Below are positions 1 to 6,249 of a stretch of DNA of 8,422 nucleotides, piece by piece. Both the position numbers and the translations under genes were made by a program. A model generated the notes under the pieces. The model saw only the letters and a list, made by a program, of their open reading frames with translations. It searched no databases and had not been told where the DNA came from. How positions within the stretch are numbered: position 1 is the first letter of the stretch; each line of letters opens with the position of its first letter. This stretch comes from Glo-17 sp964549735 (GTDB lineage: Bacteria; Krumholzibacteriota; Krumholzibacteriia; LZORAL124-64-63), in assembly GCA_964549735.1 (NCBI GenBank), contig CAZJWO010000132.1, positions 1-8,422 of the forward strand. The letters are read 5' to 3'.

Positions 1-228
1 CCGACCGAGCGCGAGCTGCTGGCGCGGCAGTGCGCGCGCGATCCGCAGCTCGGCCGTCTGGTGGAGCTGGTGCGCGGCGAGCCGTTGCCCGCGGACGAGC
101 GCGAGCGCTGGCAGCGGTTCGACGCGACGCCGCCGCGCGCTCCGGCGGCGCCCAGCTCGCCGGCGCCCGAGGCCTGGCGCGACGACGATGGCGCCGCGGA
201 CGCGGATGGCGACGCGCAGCTCGATTGA
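1..228 (+). CDS. dnaX: DNA polymerase III gamma/tau subunit DnaX, C-terminal fragment
   Basis: This is an open frame from the first base to TGA at 226-228: 75 codons, with the 5' part outside the window. DnaX is the ATPase subunit of the clamp loader that places the beta clamp on DNA for the replicase. The visible residues begin PTERELLARQCARDPQLGRL and continue with a VELVRGEPLP stretch. This resembles the extreme C-terminus of many bacterial DnaX proteins, where a helix with 'ELL...A..DP.V..ALELFGGE' character ends the protein. A Pro/Ala-rich and then Asp-rich tail follows (about residues 48-75), which looks disordered. The main support is context, because dnaX-ybaB-recR is one of the most conserved bacterial gene orders and ybaB begins 49 bp downstream. 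No catalytic motif lies in this fragment, so the call rests on synteny plus weak similarity recalled from memory. Confidence 0.72.
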   Translation, partial: PTERELLARQCARDPQLGRLVELVRGEPLPADERERWQRFDATPPRAPAAPSSPAPEAWRDDDGAADADGDAQLD

Positions 229-267
229 CGACAGCCGAACCGTCGCGCAGATCTCGTGACGGCTCGC

Positions 268-274
268 GGAGGAA
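268..274 (+). promoter_or_regulatory. Shine-Dalgarno site of ybaB
   Basis: GGAGGAA lies 3 bases before the ATG at 278. It is a strong anti-SD match that supports this start over other frames in the region. Confidence 0.7.
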
Positions 275-277
275 GCC

Positions 278-598
278 ATGGACATCCAGAAGCTCATGAA
301 GCAGGCCCAGCAGATGCAGGCCAAGATGCAGCAGACGCAGGCCGAACTGGCCGGCAAGACGGTCACCGCCGAAGTCGGCGGCGGCCAGGTGGTCGCCGTG
401 ATGAACGGCAAGCACGAGCTGGTGAGCCTGCAGATCAAGCCCGAGGCCGTCGACCCCGAAGACGTCGAGTTCCTGCAGGACCTCGTCCTGTCCGCGGTCA
501 ACGAGGCCTGCCGCCTGGTCGAGGCCATGGTCGAACAGGAGATGGGCGGCGTCATGGGCGGCATGGGCCTGCCCGGCCTGAAGCTGCCGGGGATGTAG
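278..598 (+). CDS. ybaB: YbaB/EbfC family nucleoid-associated protein
   Basis: This 106-residue protein has the normal YbaB/EbfC length. These proteins form dimers that bind DNA and are thought to act as nucleoid-associated or recombination-linked factors. In order, it shows an N-terminal Gln/Met-rich amphipathic helix (MDIQKLMKQAQQMQAKMQQ, residues 1-19), a beta core with the GKTVTAEVGGG and VSLQIKPEAV segments (about 26-57) that are family hallmarks, then a second long helix (about 62-86). It ends in a Gly/Met-rich tail (GGVMGGMGLPGLKLPGM), also typical of the family. The start is fixed by the GGAGGAA site just upstream. It sits between dnaX and recR as in most bacteria and its stop is 1 bp from the recR ATG, so the two are almost certainly co-transcribed and may be translationally coupled. 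Confidence 0.95.
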   Translation: MDIQKLMKQAQQMQAKMQQTQAELAGKTVTAEVGGGQVVAVMNGKHELVSLQIKPEAVDPEDVEFLQDLVLSAVNEACRLVEAMVEQEMGGVMGGMGLPGLKLPGM

Positions 599-599
599 C

Positions 600-1259
600 A
601 TGCGACCGGCCGCGCGTTCCACCGCCCATGGCGATGCGGCGCTGGCGGGCGCCGGCGAGTTCCAGTCGCCCGCGCTCGAGCAGCTCGTGCGCGTCCTGCA
701 GCAGCTGCCGGGCCTGGGGCGCAAGTCCGCCACCCGGATCGCCCTGCACCTGCTCGATGACGCGGACCACGCCGGACGCCTGACCGGCCTGATCCAGGCC
801 GCGCTCGCGCAGGTCACGCGCTGCGGCGACTGCGGAGCGATCACCGAGGTCGACCCCTGCGCCATCTGCACCGGCGCGACGCGCGATGCGGGGCTGCTGT
901 GCGTGGTCGCCAGCCCGGTCGATATCCTGCCCTTCGAGCGCGGCGGCTTCTATCGCGGCCGCTACTTCGTGCTGGGCCGCCTGCTGTCGCCCCTGGACGG
1001 CGTGCGGGCCGAGGATCTGCCGTTCGATCGCCTCCTGCAGCGCCTCGCGGCGGGCCCGGTTCGCGAGGTGATCCTGGCCTTGGACACCAGCGTCGAGGGC
1101 GAGACCACGGCGCTCTATCTGCAGCGCCTGCTGGCGGGACGACCGCTGCAGCTGACGCGGTTGGCGACCGGCATACCGGTAGGCGGGGCTTTGGCTTACA
1201 CCGACGAGGCCACCCTGCAGCGCGCGTTCCGGCACCGGCAGGGCATCGACGGCCCCTGA
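600..1259 (+). CDS. recR: Recombination mediator protein RecR
   Basis: RecR acts with RecO (and RecF) to load RecA onto SSB-coated single-stranded gaps. The 219-residue product has all domains in order. A helix-hairpin-helix (LPGLGRKSATRIALHLL) covers about residues 36-52. A four-cysteine zinc finger uses Cys75, Cys78, Cys87 and Cys90. A Toprim domain follows from about residue 98, with GRYFVLGRLLSPLDG at about 120-134 and the acidic LDTSVEGE segment at about 161-168. The C-terminal ATGIPVGGALAYTDEATL motif is typical of RecR. The family usually starts about where SPALEQLV occurs here (residue 23), so this protein carries an unusual extension of about 20 residues. No better in-frame start is visible, and ATG at 600 gives a 1-bp gap from ybaB. 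The upstream SD is weak, consistent with coupling to ybaB translation. Confidence 0.96.
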   Translation: MRPAARSTAHGDAALAGAGEFQSPALEQLVRVLQQLPGLGRKSATRIALHLLDDADHAGRLTGLIQAALAQVTRCGDCGAITEVDPCAICTGATRDAGLLCVVASPVDILPFERGGFYRGRYFVLGRLLSPLDGVRAEDLPFDRLLQRLAAGPVREVILALDTSVEGETTALYLQRLLAGRPLQLTRLATGIPVGGALAYTDEATLQRAFRHRQGIDGP

Positions 1260-1356
1260 GGCCGCCGGCGCCGACGCGGGCTCAAGCCGCCGCCAACGGC
1301 GTCGATATGACTTCTGGAGCACCAGCAGCGATCGAGACGGGCCCGCCCGGCGGGTC

Positions 1357-1361
1357 GGGAG
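1357..1361 (+). promoter_or_regulatory. Shine-Dalgarno site of mglB
   Basis: GGGAG lies 7 bases before the ATG at 1369 and decides the mglB start. An earlier ATG at 1307 is in a different frame. The 109-bp recR-mglB gap otherwise shows only short GC-rich dyads (for example CCCGC/GCGGG near 1342-1354) without a T-tract. I see no clear promoter or terminator in it. Confidence 0.6.
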
Positions 1362-1368
1362 CGGTTTC

Positions 1369-1866
1369 ATGGTCAGAGCCGAATGGGCCATCTTCGAGGA
1401 AGACTACTGGGCCATCACCAACGCCCTGGAGGCGCTGGTCCAGAGCAGTCAGGCCAAGCACGTCCTGCTCGTCGACCGCACCGGGCAGATGATCGCCCAG
1501 GTCGGCAAGGACCCGCAGTTCGACACGCAGAGCTTCGCCTCGCTCTGCGCCGCCGACTTCGAGGCCAATTTCGCGCTCGCCAAGCTCATCGGCGAGGACG
1601 ACTTCTCGACGCTCTACCATCAGGGCGCGCGCGACAGCATGTACCTGGGCAAGATCGCGCGCGGGGTCGTGCTGGCCGTGGTCTTCGACAAACGCACGAC
1701 CCTGGGCCTGGTGCGCCTGCGCGTGCGCAAGGCCGTCGAGGAACTGAACGTCATCATCGAGGGCCTGTACGACAAGCTGCAGTATCGCAACGAGGAATAC
1801 GACCCCTTCGACGCGGAGTTCTCCGAAGGGGTGGAGCAGGAGATCGACAACCTGTTCGCGGAATGA
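1369..1866 (+). CDS. mglB: MglB-type Roadblock/LC7 protein (GAP partner of MglA)
   Basis: In Myxococcus and Thermus, MglB is a homodimeric Roadblock/LC7 protein that stimulates GTP hydrolysis (and, as reported for Myxococcus, nucleotide exchange) on MglA, marking the lagging cell pole. This 165-residue product is close in length to Myxococcus MglB and follows it throughout. It has an N-terminal helix (about 5-27), the core strand VLLVDRTGQMIAQVG (about 32-46), LAKLIGEDDF (about 70-79), the GARDSMYLGKI segment, and FDKRTTLGLVRLRVRKA (about 105-121). It ends EIDNLFAE, matching the C-terminal tail that in Myxococcus MglB contacts MglA. It lies immediately upstream of an MglA-type GTPase, which makes the assignment firm. 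Whether it controls motility, pili or only cell polarity in this organism cannot be told from the sequence. Confidence 0.93.
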   Translation: MVRAEWAIFEEDYWAITNALEALVQSSQAKHVLLVDRTGQMIAQVGKDPQFDTQSFASLCAADFEANFALAKLIGEDDFSTLYHQGARDSMYLGKIARGVVLAVVFDKRTTLGLVRLRVRKAVEELNVIIEGLYDKLQYRNEEYDPFDAEFSEGVEQEIDNLFAE

Positions 1867-1869
1867 GCA

Positions 1870-1887
1870 CCGGCCGGCAGCGGCCGG
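1870..1887 (+). repeat. Intergenic hairpin between mglB and mglA
   Basis: CCGGCCG (1870-1876), a 4-base loop GCAG, then CGGCCGG (1881-1887) form a perfect 7-bp all-G/C stem. It begins 3 bases after the mglB stop and ends 3 bases before the purine-rich SD of mglA. It has no T-tract, so it is not a canonical terminator. A role in mRNA stability or in setting the MglB:MglA ratio is inference. Confidence 0.6.
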
Positions 1888-1890
1888 CCA

Positions 1891-1899
1891 GGGAAGGGG
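1891..1899 (+). promoter_or_regulatory. Shine-Dalgarno region of mglA
   Basis: GGGAAGGGG ends 7 bases before the GTG at 1907. A second purine run (AAGGA, 1901-1905) is too close to the start to be ideal. This region supports the GTG start. Confidence 0.5.
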
Positions 1900-1906
1900 C
1901 AAGGAC

Positions 1907-2503
<597 letters not shown>

Positions 2504-2505
2504 GA

Positions 2506-2591
2506 CCTCCAAGTCCATGGAATCGGGCCGGGCCGAATGTCCTCGCTTCGCTGCGGAGTATCGCCCCGGCCCGATTCCATGCACCAGGAGG
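2506..2591 (+). repeat. Long intergenic inverted repeat after mglA
   Basis: CATGGAATCGGGCCGGG (2516-2532) and CCCGGCCCGATTCCATG (2565-2581) form a perfect 17-bp stem around a 32-base loop. Outside it, CCTCC (2506-2510) pairs with GGAGG (2587-2591), with equal 5-base spacers that themselves allow two more pairs. The element begins 3 bases after the mglA stop. It lacks a T-tract on either strand, so it is not a standard intrinsic terminator. It could be a 3'-end stabilising or Rho-linked hairpin, or one copy of a dispersed palindromic repeat (REP or MITE remnant). No copy of it is seen elsewhere in the window. Confidence 0.75.
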
Positions 2592-2641
2592 GGGCGGTGC
2601 AGCCGTCGCTGTAGGTTTCGATCATCGATCGCGAGAACGCG

Positions 2642-2705
2642 TTGCGCCGGCGCAAGACGACGGGCTCGGGGCCAGCGGCCGTGATTCGACCGGTCGCCAG
2701 CGACC
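2642..2705. repeat. Cluster of short perfect palindromes upstream of the transporter promoter
   Basis: TTGCGCCGGCGCAA (2642-2655) is a perfect 14-bp palindrome. CGACCGGTCG (2687-2696) is a perfect 10-bp palindrome, and its right half also pairs as GGTCG (2692-2696), CCAG, CGACC (2701-2705). Perfect dyads so close to a promoter are plausible operators for dimeric regulators, but palindromes of G and C arise easily in such GC-rich DNA. The rest of the 2592-2763 gap holds no gene that I can support. Confidence 0.35.
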
Positions 2706-2710
2706 TCCGC

Positions 2711-2738
2711 TTGAGTATACTGCGATTTCGGGTATCGT
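2711..2738 (+). promoter_or_regulatory. Probable sigma70-type promoter for the transporter-pgpA-cinA-thpR run
   Basis: TTGAGT (2711-2716), a 16-base spacer and TATCGT (2733-2738) resemble -35 and -10 boxes in one of the few AT-richer patches of the window. Transcription would start near 2745, at a perfect 10-bp palindrome CGCTCGAGCG (2742-2751) just ahead of the SD. TATACT at 2716-2721 is an alternative -10 with a poor -35. Confidence 0.45.
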
Positions 2739-2750
2739 GGGCGCTCGAGC

Positions 2751-2758
2751 GAGGAGGT
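2751..2758 (+). promoter_or_regulatory. Shine-Dalgarno site of the substrate-binding protein gene
   Basis: GAGGAGGT lies 5 bases before ATG 2764 and 8 bases before the adjacent in-frame ATG 2767. It supports a start at one of these two codons, and it excludes the much longer upstream reading of the same frame, which would run back through mglA and the inverted repeat. Confidence 0.7.
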
Positions 2759-2763
2759 CGGCG

Positions 2764-3693
2764 ATGATGGGTCGAGAGCGGCGGTCTGTTCTGTTCGGGG
2801 CGCTCGCTGCGCTGATGCTCGCCGCGGGTTGCGGCCGCGGCGATAGCGACGGCCTCGTCCTGGGGCTCATCAAGCCATCGCTGGATCATCTGCCGTTCCA
2901 GATCGCCCGGCTGGCTGGCGATCCCGGCCTCACGGGCGTCGAGGTGCGGTACTTCACCAGCGGCTGGGAGGCGAGCGAGGCGCTCGCGGCCGGGCGTCTC
3001 GACGCCGCGATCCTGCCGTTCACCTACGCCTGGACCGCCGCCGCGCGCGGCCTGCCGGTGCGCACGGCCAGCTTCCTCGAACGCGAGAGCGACGGCCTCG
3101 TCGCCCGGCGCGAGATCGCGACGCTCGCCGACCTGCACGGCAAACGCATCGGCGTGCTGCGCGCCTCGACGCTCGAGGTGCTGGCCGTCATGGCGCTGCG
3201 CGATCGCGGCCTGGAGGCCGAGCTGGTGCCACTGCGCGGTCCGGCCGAGATGGCGGCCGCGCTGCGCGCGGGCGATGTCGATGCGCTGAGCTTCTACGTG
3301 CCGCCGATCCTCGCGCTGGGCGAGCCCTACCACGTCGTGCACTGGTACGGCGACGATCACCCCGGCCACCCGTGTTGCGACCTCGTCGTGCACGCGCCGT
3401 CGATCGAGCGCAAGACGGCGGCGCTGGGCCGTTTGCGCGACGCGCTGGCCAGCGCGTCGGCGCGCCTCGCGCAGGACGACGATCCCGCGCGCACGGTCGC
3501 CGCCGCCGCCGAGTTCTACAACCTGCCGCCGCATCTGGCCGCCGCCGCGCTGGCGCGCCTGCGTTTCGCGCCGGGCCGCGAGGAAGCAGGGCGCGCGTTC
3601 CAGGTGCGGGCGGCGTCGGTGATGCGCGACCTGGGTTACCTCGAGACCGTGCCGGACACCAACGATGTCTACCTCCGGACACCTCGCCGCTAG
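2764..3693 (+). CDS. ABC transporter substrate-binding lipoprotein (SsuA/NMT1/THI5-like)
   Basis: The 309-residue product begins with a lipoprotein signal: a basic start (MMGRERR), a hydrophobic stretch, and the lipobox LAAGC with Cys23 as the lipidation site. The mature part looks like the periplasmic-binding fold of the nitrate/sulfonate/taurine/thiamine-precursor (SsuA, TauA, NMT1/THI5) family. It has LGLIKPSLDHLPFQIARLAG (about 33-52), EASEALAAGRLDAAILPF (about 70-87), and LADLHGKRIGVLRAST (about 121-136), the usual start of the second lobe. HVVHWYGDDHPGHPCC (190-205) is rich in His and Cys, with Cys204 and Cys205 adjacent. The permease gene overlaps its end by 29 bp, so the two form one transporter. 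The ligand cannot be named from sequence. A sulfonate, nitrate-like anion or pyrimidine precursor are all possible. The start could be 2764 or 2767. Confidence 0.85.
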   Translation: MMGRERRSVLFGALAALMLAAGCGRGDSDGLVLGLIKPSLDHLPFQIARLAGDPGLTGVEVRYFTSGWEASEALAAGRLDAAILPFTYAWTAAARGLPVRTASFLERESDGLVARREIATLADLHGKRIGVLRASTLEVLAVMALRDRGLEAELVPLRGPAEMAAALRAGDVDALSFYVPPILALGEPYHVVHWYGDDHPGHPCCDLVVHAPSIERKTAALGRLRDALASASARLAQDDDPARTVAAAAEFYNLPPHLAAAALARLRFAPGREEAGRAFQVRAASVMRDLGYLETVPDTNDVYLRTPRR

Positions 3694-4495
3694 GCTCGGC
3701 GGCTACGCGCTGCTGCTCGCGCTGCTCGTCGCGATGGCCTGGTCGCTGGGACTCGGGTTGACGGGGTGGGGCGACCTGCGCCTGTCCTGGTCCCTGCTGG
3801 CGCTCGACCTCGCCGTCTCGCTGGCCCGCACCGTGGCCGCCTGCCTGACGGCCTGGTCCGCCGCGTGCCTGCTGGGCTACCTGCTGTGGGCGCGGCCGGC
3901 CCTGGACCGCCTGCTGCTGCCGCTGGTGAACTTCGCGCGCGCGATCCCGCCGCTGGCCTGGCTGCCGTTCGCGATCCTCTGGTTTGGCCTGGGCGAGGCG
4001 CCGATCTTCTTCATCCTGGTCGTCGCGCTGTTCTTCCCCTGCCTGGTCGCGGCGCGCGATGCCTACGCGCAGGTCGACCGCGACTTCGTGGACGAGGCGC
4101 GCGTGCTGGGCGCGGTCGGCTGGCGGCTGTTCGCGCTGGTCATGCTGCCGCTCGCCTTGCCCGCATTGCTGACGTTGCTGCGCGTGGCCTGGGGGTTGGG
4201 CTGGGGCACGGTCGTCGCCGCCGAGATGCTCGGCGTCCGCAGCGGCATGGGTTTCCGCCTGCTCGACTTCCGCTTCCTGGTGCAGTATCCGCCCATGCTC
4301 GCCTACCTGGTGGTCATGGGGCTGGTGGGCATCGGCGTCGACCGCGCCCTGCGCCAGGCCGGCCGCAGGCTGGCCGCGCCGCAGCTCGCGGCGCAGGCCG
4401 CGGTTTCCGCGGGACGACCGGCGGCGGCGTTGACCGCGCAGGCGCCCGCCACTATCGTGCCGCCGACCGATCACCAACCCGAAGGACCGCCATGA
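3665..4495 (+). CDS. ABC transporter inner-membrane permease (SsuC/TauC-like)
   Basis: This 276-residue hydrophobic protein has about six membrane segments, the first near residues 12-32 (YALLLALLVAMAWSLGLGL). It resembles the BPD_transp_1 permeases of the SsuC/TauC/NrtB family. FARAIPPLAWLPFAILWFGLG (near 89-109) is a close match to the family's 'R.IP.LA..PL...WFG.G' signature. The cytoplasmic EAA loop DEARVLGAVGWRLFALVMLP starts at Asp143 with Gly149 conserved, and is the docking site for the ATPase. The last 45 or so residues form an Ala/Pro-rich hydrophilic tail (RRLAAPQLAAQAAV... to HQPEGPP) beyond the usual end of the family. It overlaps the substrate-binding gene by 29 bp and the pgpA start by ATGA (4492-4495). 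No ATP-binding subunit gene is present on either side in this window. Confidence 0.88.
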   Translation: MSTSGHLAARLGGYALLLALLVAMAWSLGLGLTGWGDLRLSWSLLALDLAVSLARTVAACLTAWSAACLLGYLLWARPALDRLLLPLVNFARAIPPLAWLPFAILWFGLGEAPIFFILVVALFFPCLVAARDAYAQVDRDFVDEARVLGAVGWRLFALVMLPLALPALLTLLRVAWGLGWGTVVAAEMLGVRSGMGFRLLDFRFLVQYPPMLAYLVVMGLVGIGVDRALRQAGRRLAAPQLAAQAAVSAGRPAAALTAQAPATIVPPTDHQPEGPP

Positions 4496-4968
4496 GCCGC
4501 GCCCTGGCCCACGTCATCGGAACCTTCTTCGGCACCGGCCTGGCGCCGCTGGCCCCCGCGACGGCCGCGAGCTTCGCCTACGCGCTGCTCTGGTGGGGGC
4601 TGTGGTCGTGGTGCGGTCCCATCGCGATGTGGGTGCAGTTGGTCGCGCTGGCCGTGGTGGTGCCGGTCGGCATCTGGGCCAGCGGCCGGCTCGAGCGCGA
4701 GTACGGCGAGGACCCCCGCCGCTGCGTCATCGACGAGATCGCCGGCATGCAGATCACCTACCTCGGGCTGGCGACCGGTCCGCTGGGCTGGCTGGCGGGC
4801 TTCTTCTGGTTCCGCGTCTTCGACATCCTCAAACCGCTGGGCGTGCGGCGGCTCGAGAAGCTGGGCGGCGGCGGCGGTCTCGGCATCATGGCCGACGACC
4901 TGGGCGCCGGCGTCCTGGCGGCCGTCGCGACCCAGGCGACGGTCCGCTGGCTGGGCTGGCTGGCGTGA
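4492..4968 (+). CDS. pgpA: Phosphatidylglycerophosphatase A
   Basis: PgpA is a membrane enzyme that dephosphorylates phosphatidylglycerophosphate to phosphatidylglycerol, the last step of PG synthesis. The 158-residue protein has normal length and the family's landmarks. The N-terminal FFGTGLAPLAPATAAS (residues 12-27) corresponds to the usual FG(S/T)GLxPxAPGTxGS, with Ala replacing the common Gly after Pro22. CVIDEIAGM (about 78-86) and FFWFRVFDILKP (104-115) carry conserved acidic and Arg residues (Asp81, Glu82, Arg108, Asp111). The C-terminal GGGLGIMADDLGAG (about 127-140) contains the paired Asp135 and Asp136. Three to four hydrophobic segments fit a small integral membrane protein. The start is fixed by GAAGGA at 4481-4486 and the 4-bp overlap with the permease. 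In many bacteria pgpA lies directly before cinA, as here. Confidence 0.94.
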   Translation: MSRALAHVIGTFFGTGLAPLAPATAASFAYALLWWGLWSWCGPIAMWVQLVALAVVVPVGIWASGRLEREYGEDPRRCVIDEIAGMQITYLGLATGPLGWLAGFFWFRVFDILKPLGVRRLEKLGGGGGLGIMADDLGAGVLAAVATQATVRWLGWLA

Positions 4969-4970
4969 GC

Positions 4971-4976
4971 GGAGGT
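4971..4976 (+). promoter_or_regulatory. Shine-Dalgarno site of cinA
   Basis: GGAGGT lies 4 bases before GTG 4981. GTG 4990 is the other in-frame candidate, 13 bases away. The closer codon is preferred, although the spacing is short. Confidence 0.55.
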
Positions 4977-4980
4977 CGGC

Positions 4981-6249
4981 GTGCTGCCGGTGCGCATCAT
5001 CTCGGTCGGCGATGAGCTGCTCGTCGGCCGCACATCCGACACCAACGCCACGCGCATCCAGCGCGCCTTGCTTCCTCATGCGGCGCAGGTGCGCGACGTG
5101 CTGGTGATCGGCGACGACCTCGCCGCGATCGGCGCCGCGCTCGCGCGGACCGAGCCCGGCGACCTCGTGTTCCTCTGCGGCGGCCTCGGCTCGACGGCCG
5201 ACGACCTGACGCGCGAGGGGCTGGCCGCCTGGGCCGACGTGCCGCTGGTCCACCGCCAGGACCTGGCCGCCGCGCTGGCCGCGCGCCGCCGGCGGCGGGG
5301 CCTGCCCTGCCTCGCCGAGGTCGACCGGCAGGCGTACGTGCCGGAGGGCTGCGAGACGATCGTCAATCCGGTCGGCACCGCGCCCGCGCTGGTGGGCCGC
5401 TTGCGCGAGCGCCGCGTGGCCGTTCTGCCTGGCGTGCCGCAGGAGCTGCAGGCGCTGCTGCCGGGAGTCCTGGCGGCGCTCGCACAGCTCGGCGCGCTGC
5501 CGGCCGCGATGCCGACCGTGCTGCGGCGCACCGCCCAGATGGCCGAGCTGCCGCTCGCGCGCCTCACCGAAGCGGTGCGCGACCGGTATCCGCGCTTGCA
5601 CTGGTCGTGGTGGCTCGTCGATTGGGGGGTCGATATCTCCGCGCGCGGCGAGCCGGCGCAGCACGCGGACCTCGCCGCGGCGGCGCGGGAGCTGGACGCG
5701 CTGCTGGGCGATGTCGTCTACGCGCGGGAGTTGGTCGCGCTGCCGCGGGTGATCCAGGACCTGATGCTGGCGCGCGGTCTGACCCTGGCCGTGGCCGAGA
5801 GCTGCACCGGCGGTCTGCTGGGCGCGGCGCTGTCCGCCGAGGCCGGCAGCAGCGGCTACTTCCGCGGCGGGGTCGTCAGCTACGCCGACGCCGCCAAGCG
5901 CGAGCTGCTGGCGGTCGATGCGGCGGACATCGCGGACGCGGGCGCCGTCAGCCGCGAGGTGGCCGAGCAGATGGCCCGCGGCGCGCGCCGCGCGTTCGAC
6001 GCCGATTTCGCGCTGGCGGTCACCGGCGTCGCCGGGCCGGGCGGTGGCACGGAGCACAAGCCCGTCGGCACGACGTGGCTGGCCGTCGCGGGGCCGGACG
6101 GTCTATGGTCGGGCAGTTTCCGCTACTCCGGCGATCGCGAGCGCAACCGCCAGCTGGCCGTCGCCGCGGCGCTCGACGCGTTGCGGCGCGCGCTGGCGGG
6201 GCTGCCGGTCTTCCCGACCGAGCGGTTGAGCTGGGGGCGGCCGCGATGA
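4981..6249 (+). CDS. cinA: CinA family protein: N-terminal COG1058 domain fused to NMN deamidase (PncC)
   Basis: The 422-residue protein has the standard two-domain CinA length. The N-terminal MoCF/COG1058 domain, linked in other species to ADP-ribose pyrophosphatase activity, shows RIISVGDELLVGRTSDTNAT (about 5-24) and GGLGSTADDLT (67-77). The usual motif is GGLGPTxDDLT, so Ser71 replaces Pro. The C-terminal PncC domain converts nicotinamide mononucleotide to nicotinate mononucleotide for NAD recycling. It has the catalytic ESCTGG (273-278), SGYFRGGVVSYADAAKRELL, GAVSREVAEQMARGAR and VTGVAGPGGGTEHKPVGT (347 onward). It follows pgpA by 12 bp, overlaps thpR by ATGA (6246-6249), and lies upstream of recA. 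This cinA-recA neighbourhood is widespread and gave the gene its competence/damage-inducible name. GTG start at 4981, with 4990 as the alternative. Confidence 0.95.
   Translation: MLPVRIISVGDELLVGRTSDTNATRIQRALLPHAAQVRDVLVIGDDLAAIGAALARTEPGDLVFLCGGLGSTADDLTREGLAAWADVPLVHRQDLAAALAARRRRRGLPCLAEVDRQAYVPEGCETIVNPVGTAPALVGRLRERRVAVLPGVPQELQALLPGVLAALAQLGALPAAMPTVLRRTAQMAELPLARLTEAVRDRYPRLHWSWWLVDWGVDISARGEPAQHADLAAAARELDALLGDVVYARELVALPRVIQDLMLARGLTLAVAESCTGGLLGAALSAEAGSSGYFRGGVVSYADAAKRELLAVDAADIADAGAVSREVAEQMARGARRAFDADFALAVTGVAGPGGGTEHKPVGTTWLAVAGPDGLWSGSFRYSGDRERNRQLAVAAALDALRRALAGLPVFPTERLSWGRPR

Noticed and set aside
552..1391. Long antisense open frame (279 codons) opposite recR
   Set aside because: It lies wholly over well-supported recR and the end of ybaB, has no family resemblance and is Arg/Ala/Gln-rich. 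This is the usual artefact of GC-rich codon use.
2506..2591. Inverted repeat as a canonical Rho-independent terminator
   Set aside because: The stem is long enough, but neither flank has a T-tract, so I list it as a structural repeat of unknown role.
2504..2763. Small gene or structured RNA such as a riboswitch before the transporter
   Set aside because: I looked for thiamine, SAM and cobalamin-type leader features and could not recognise any. The palindromes alone do not support such a call.
4471..6057. Antisense open frame of 528 codons opposite pgpA and cinA
   Set aside because: It covers two clearly recognisable genes on the + strand. Its composition is low-complexity His/Arg/Gln/Ala with no motif.
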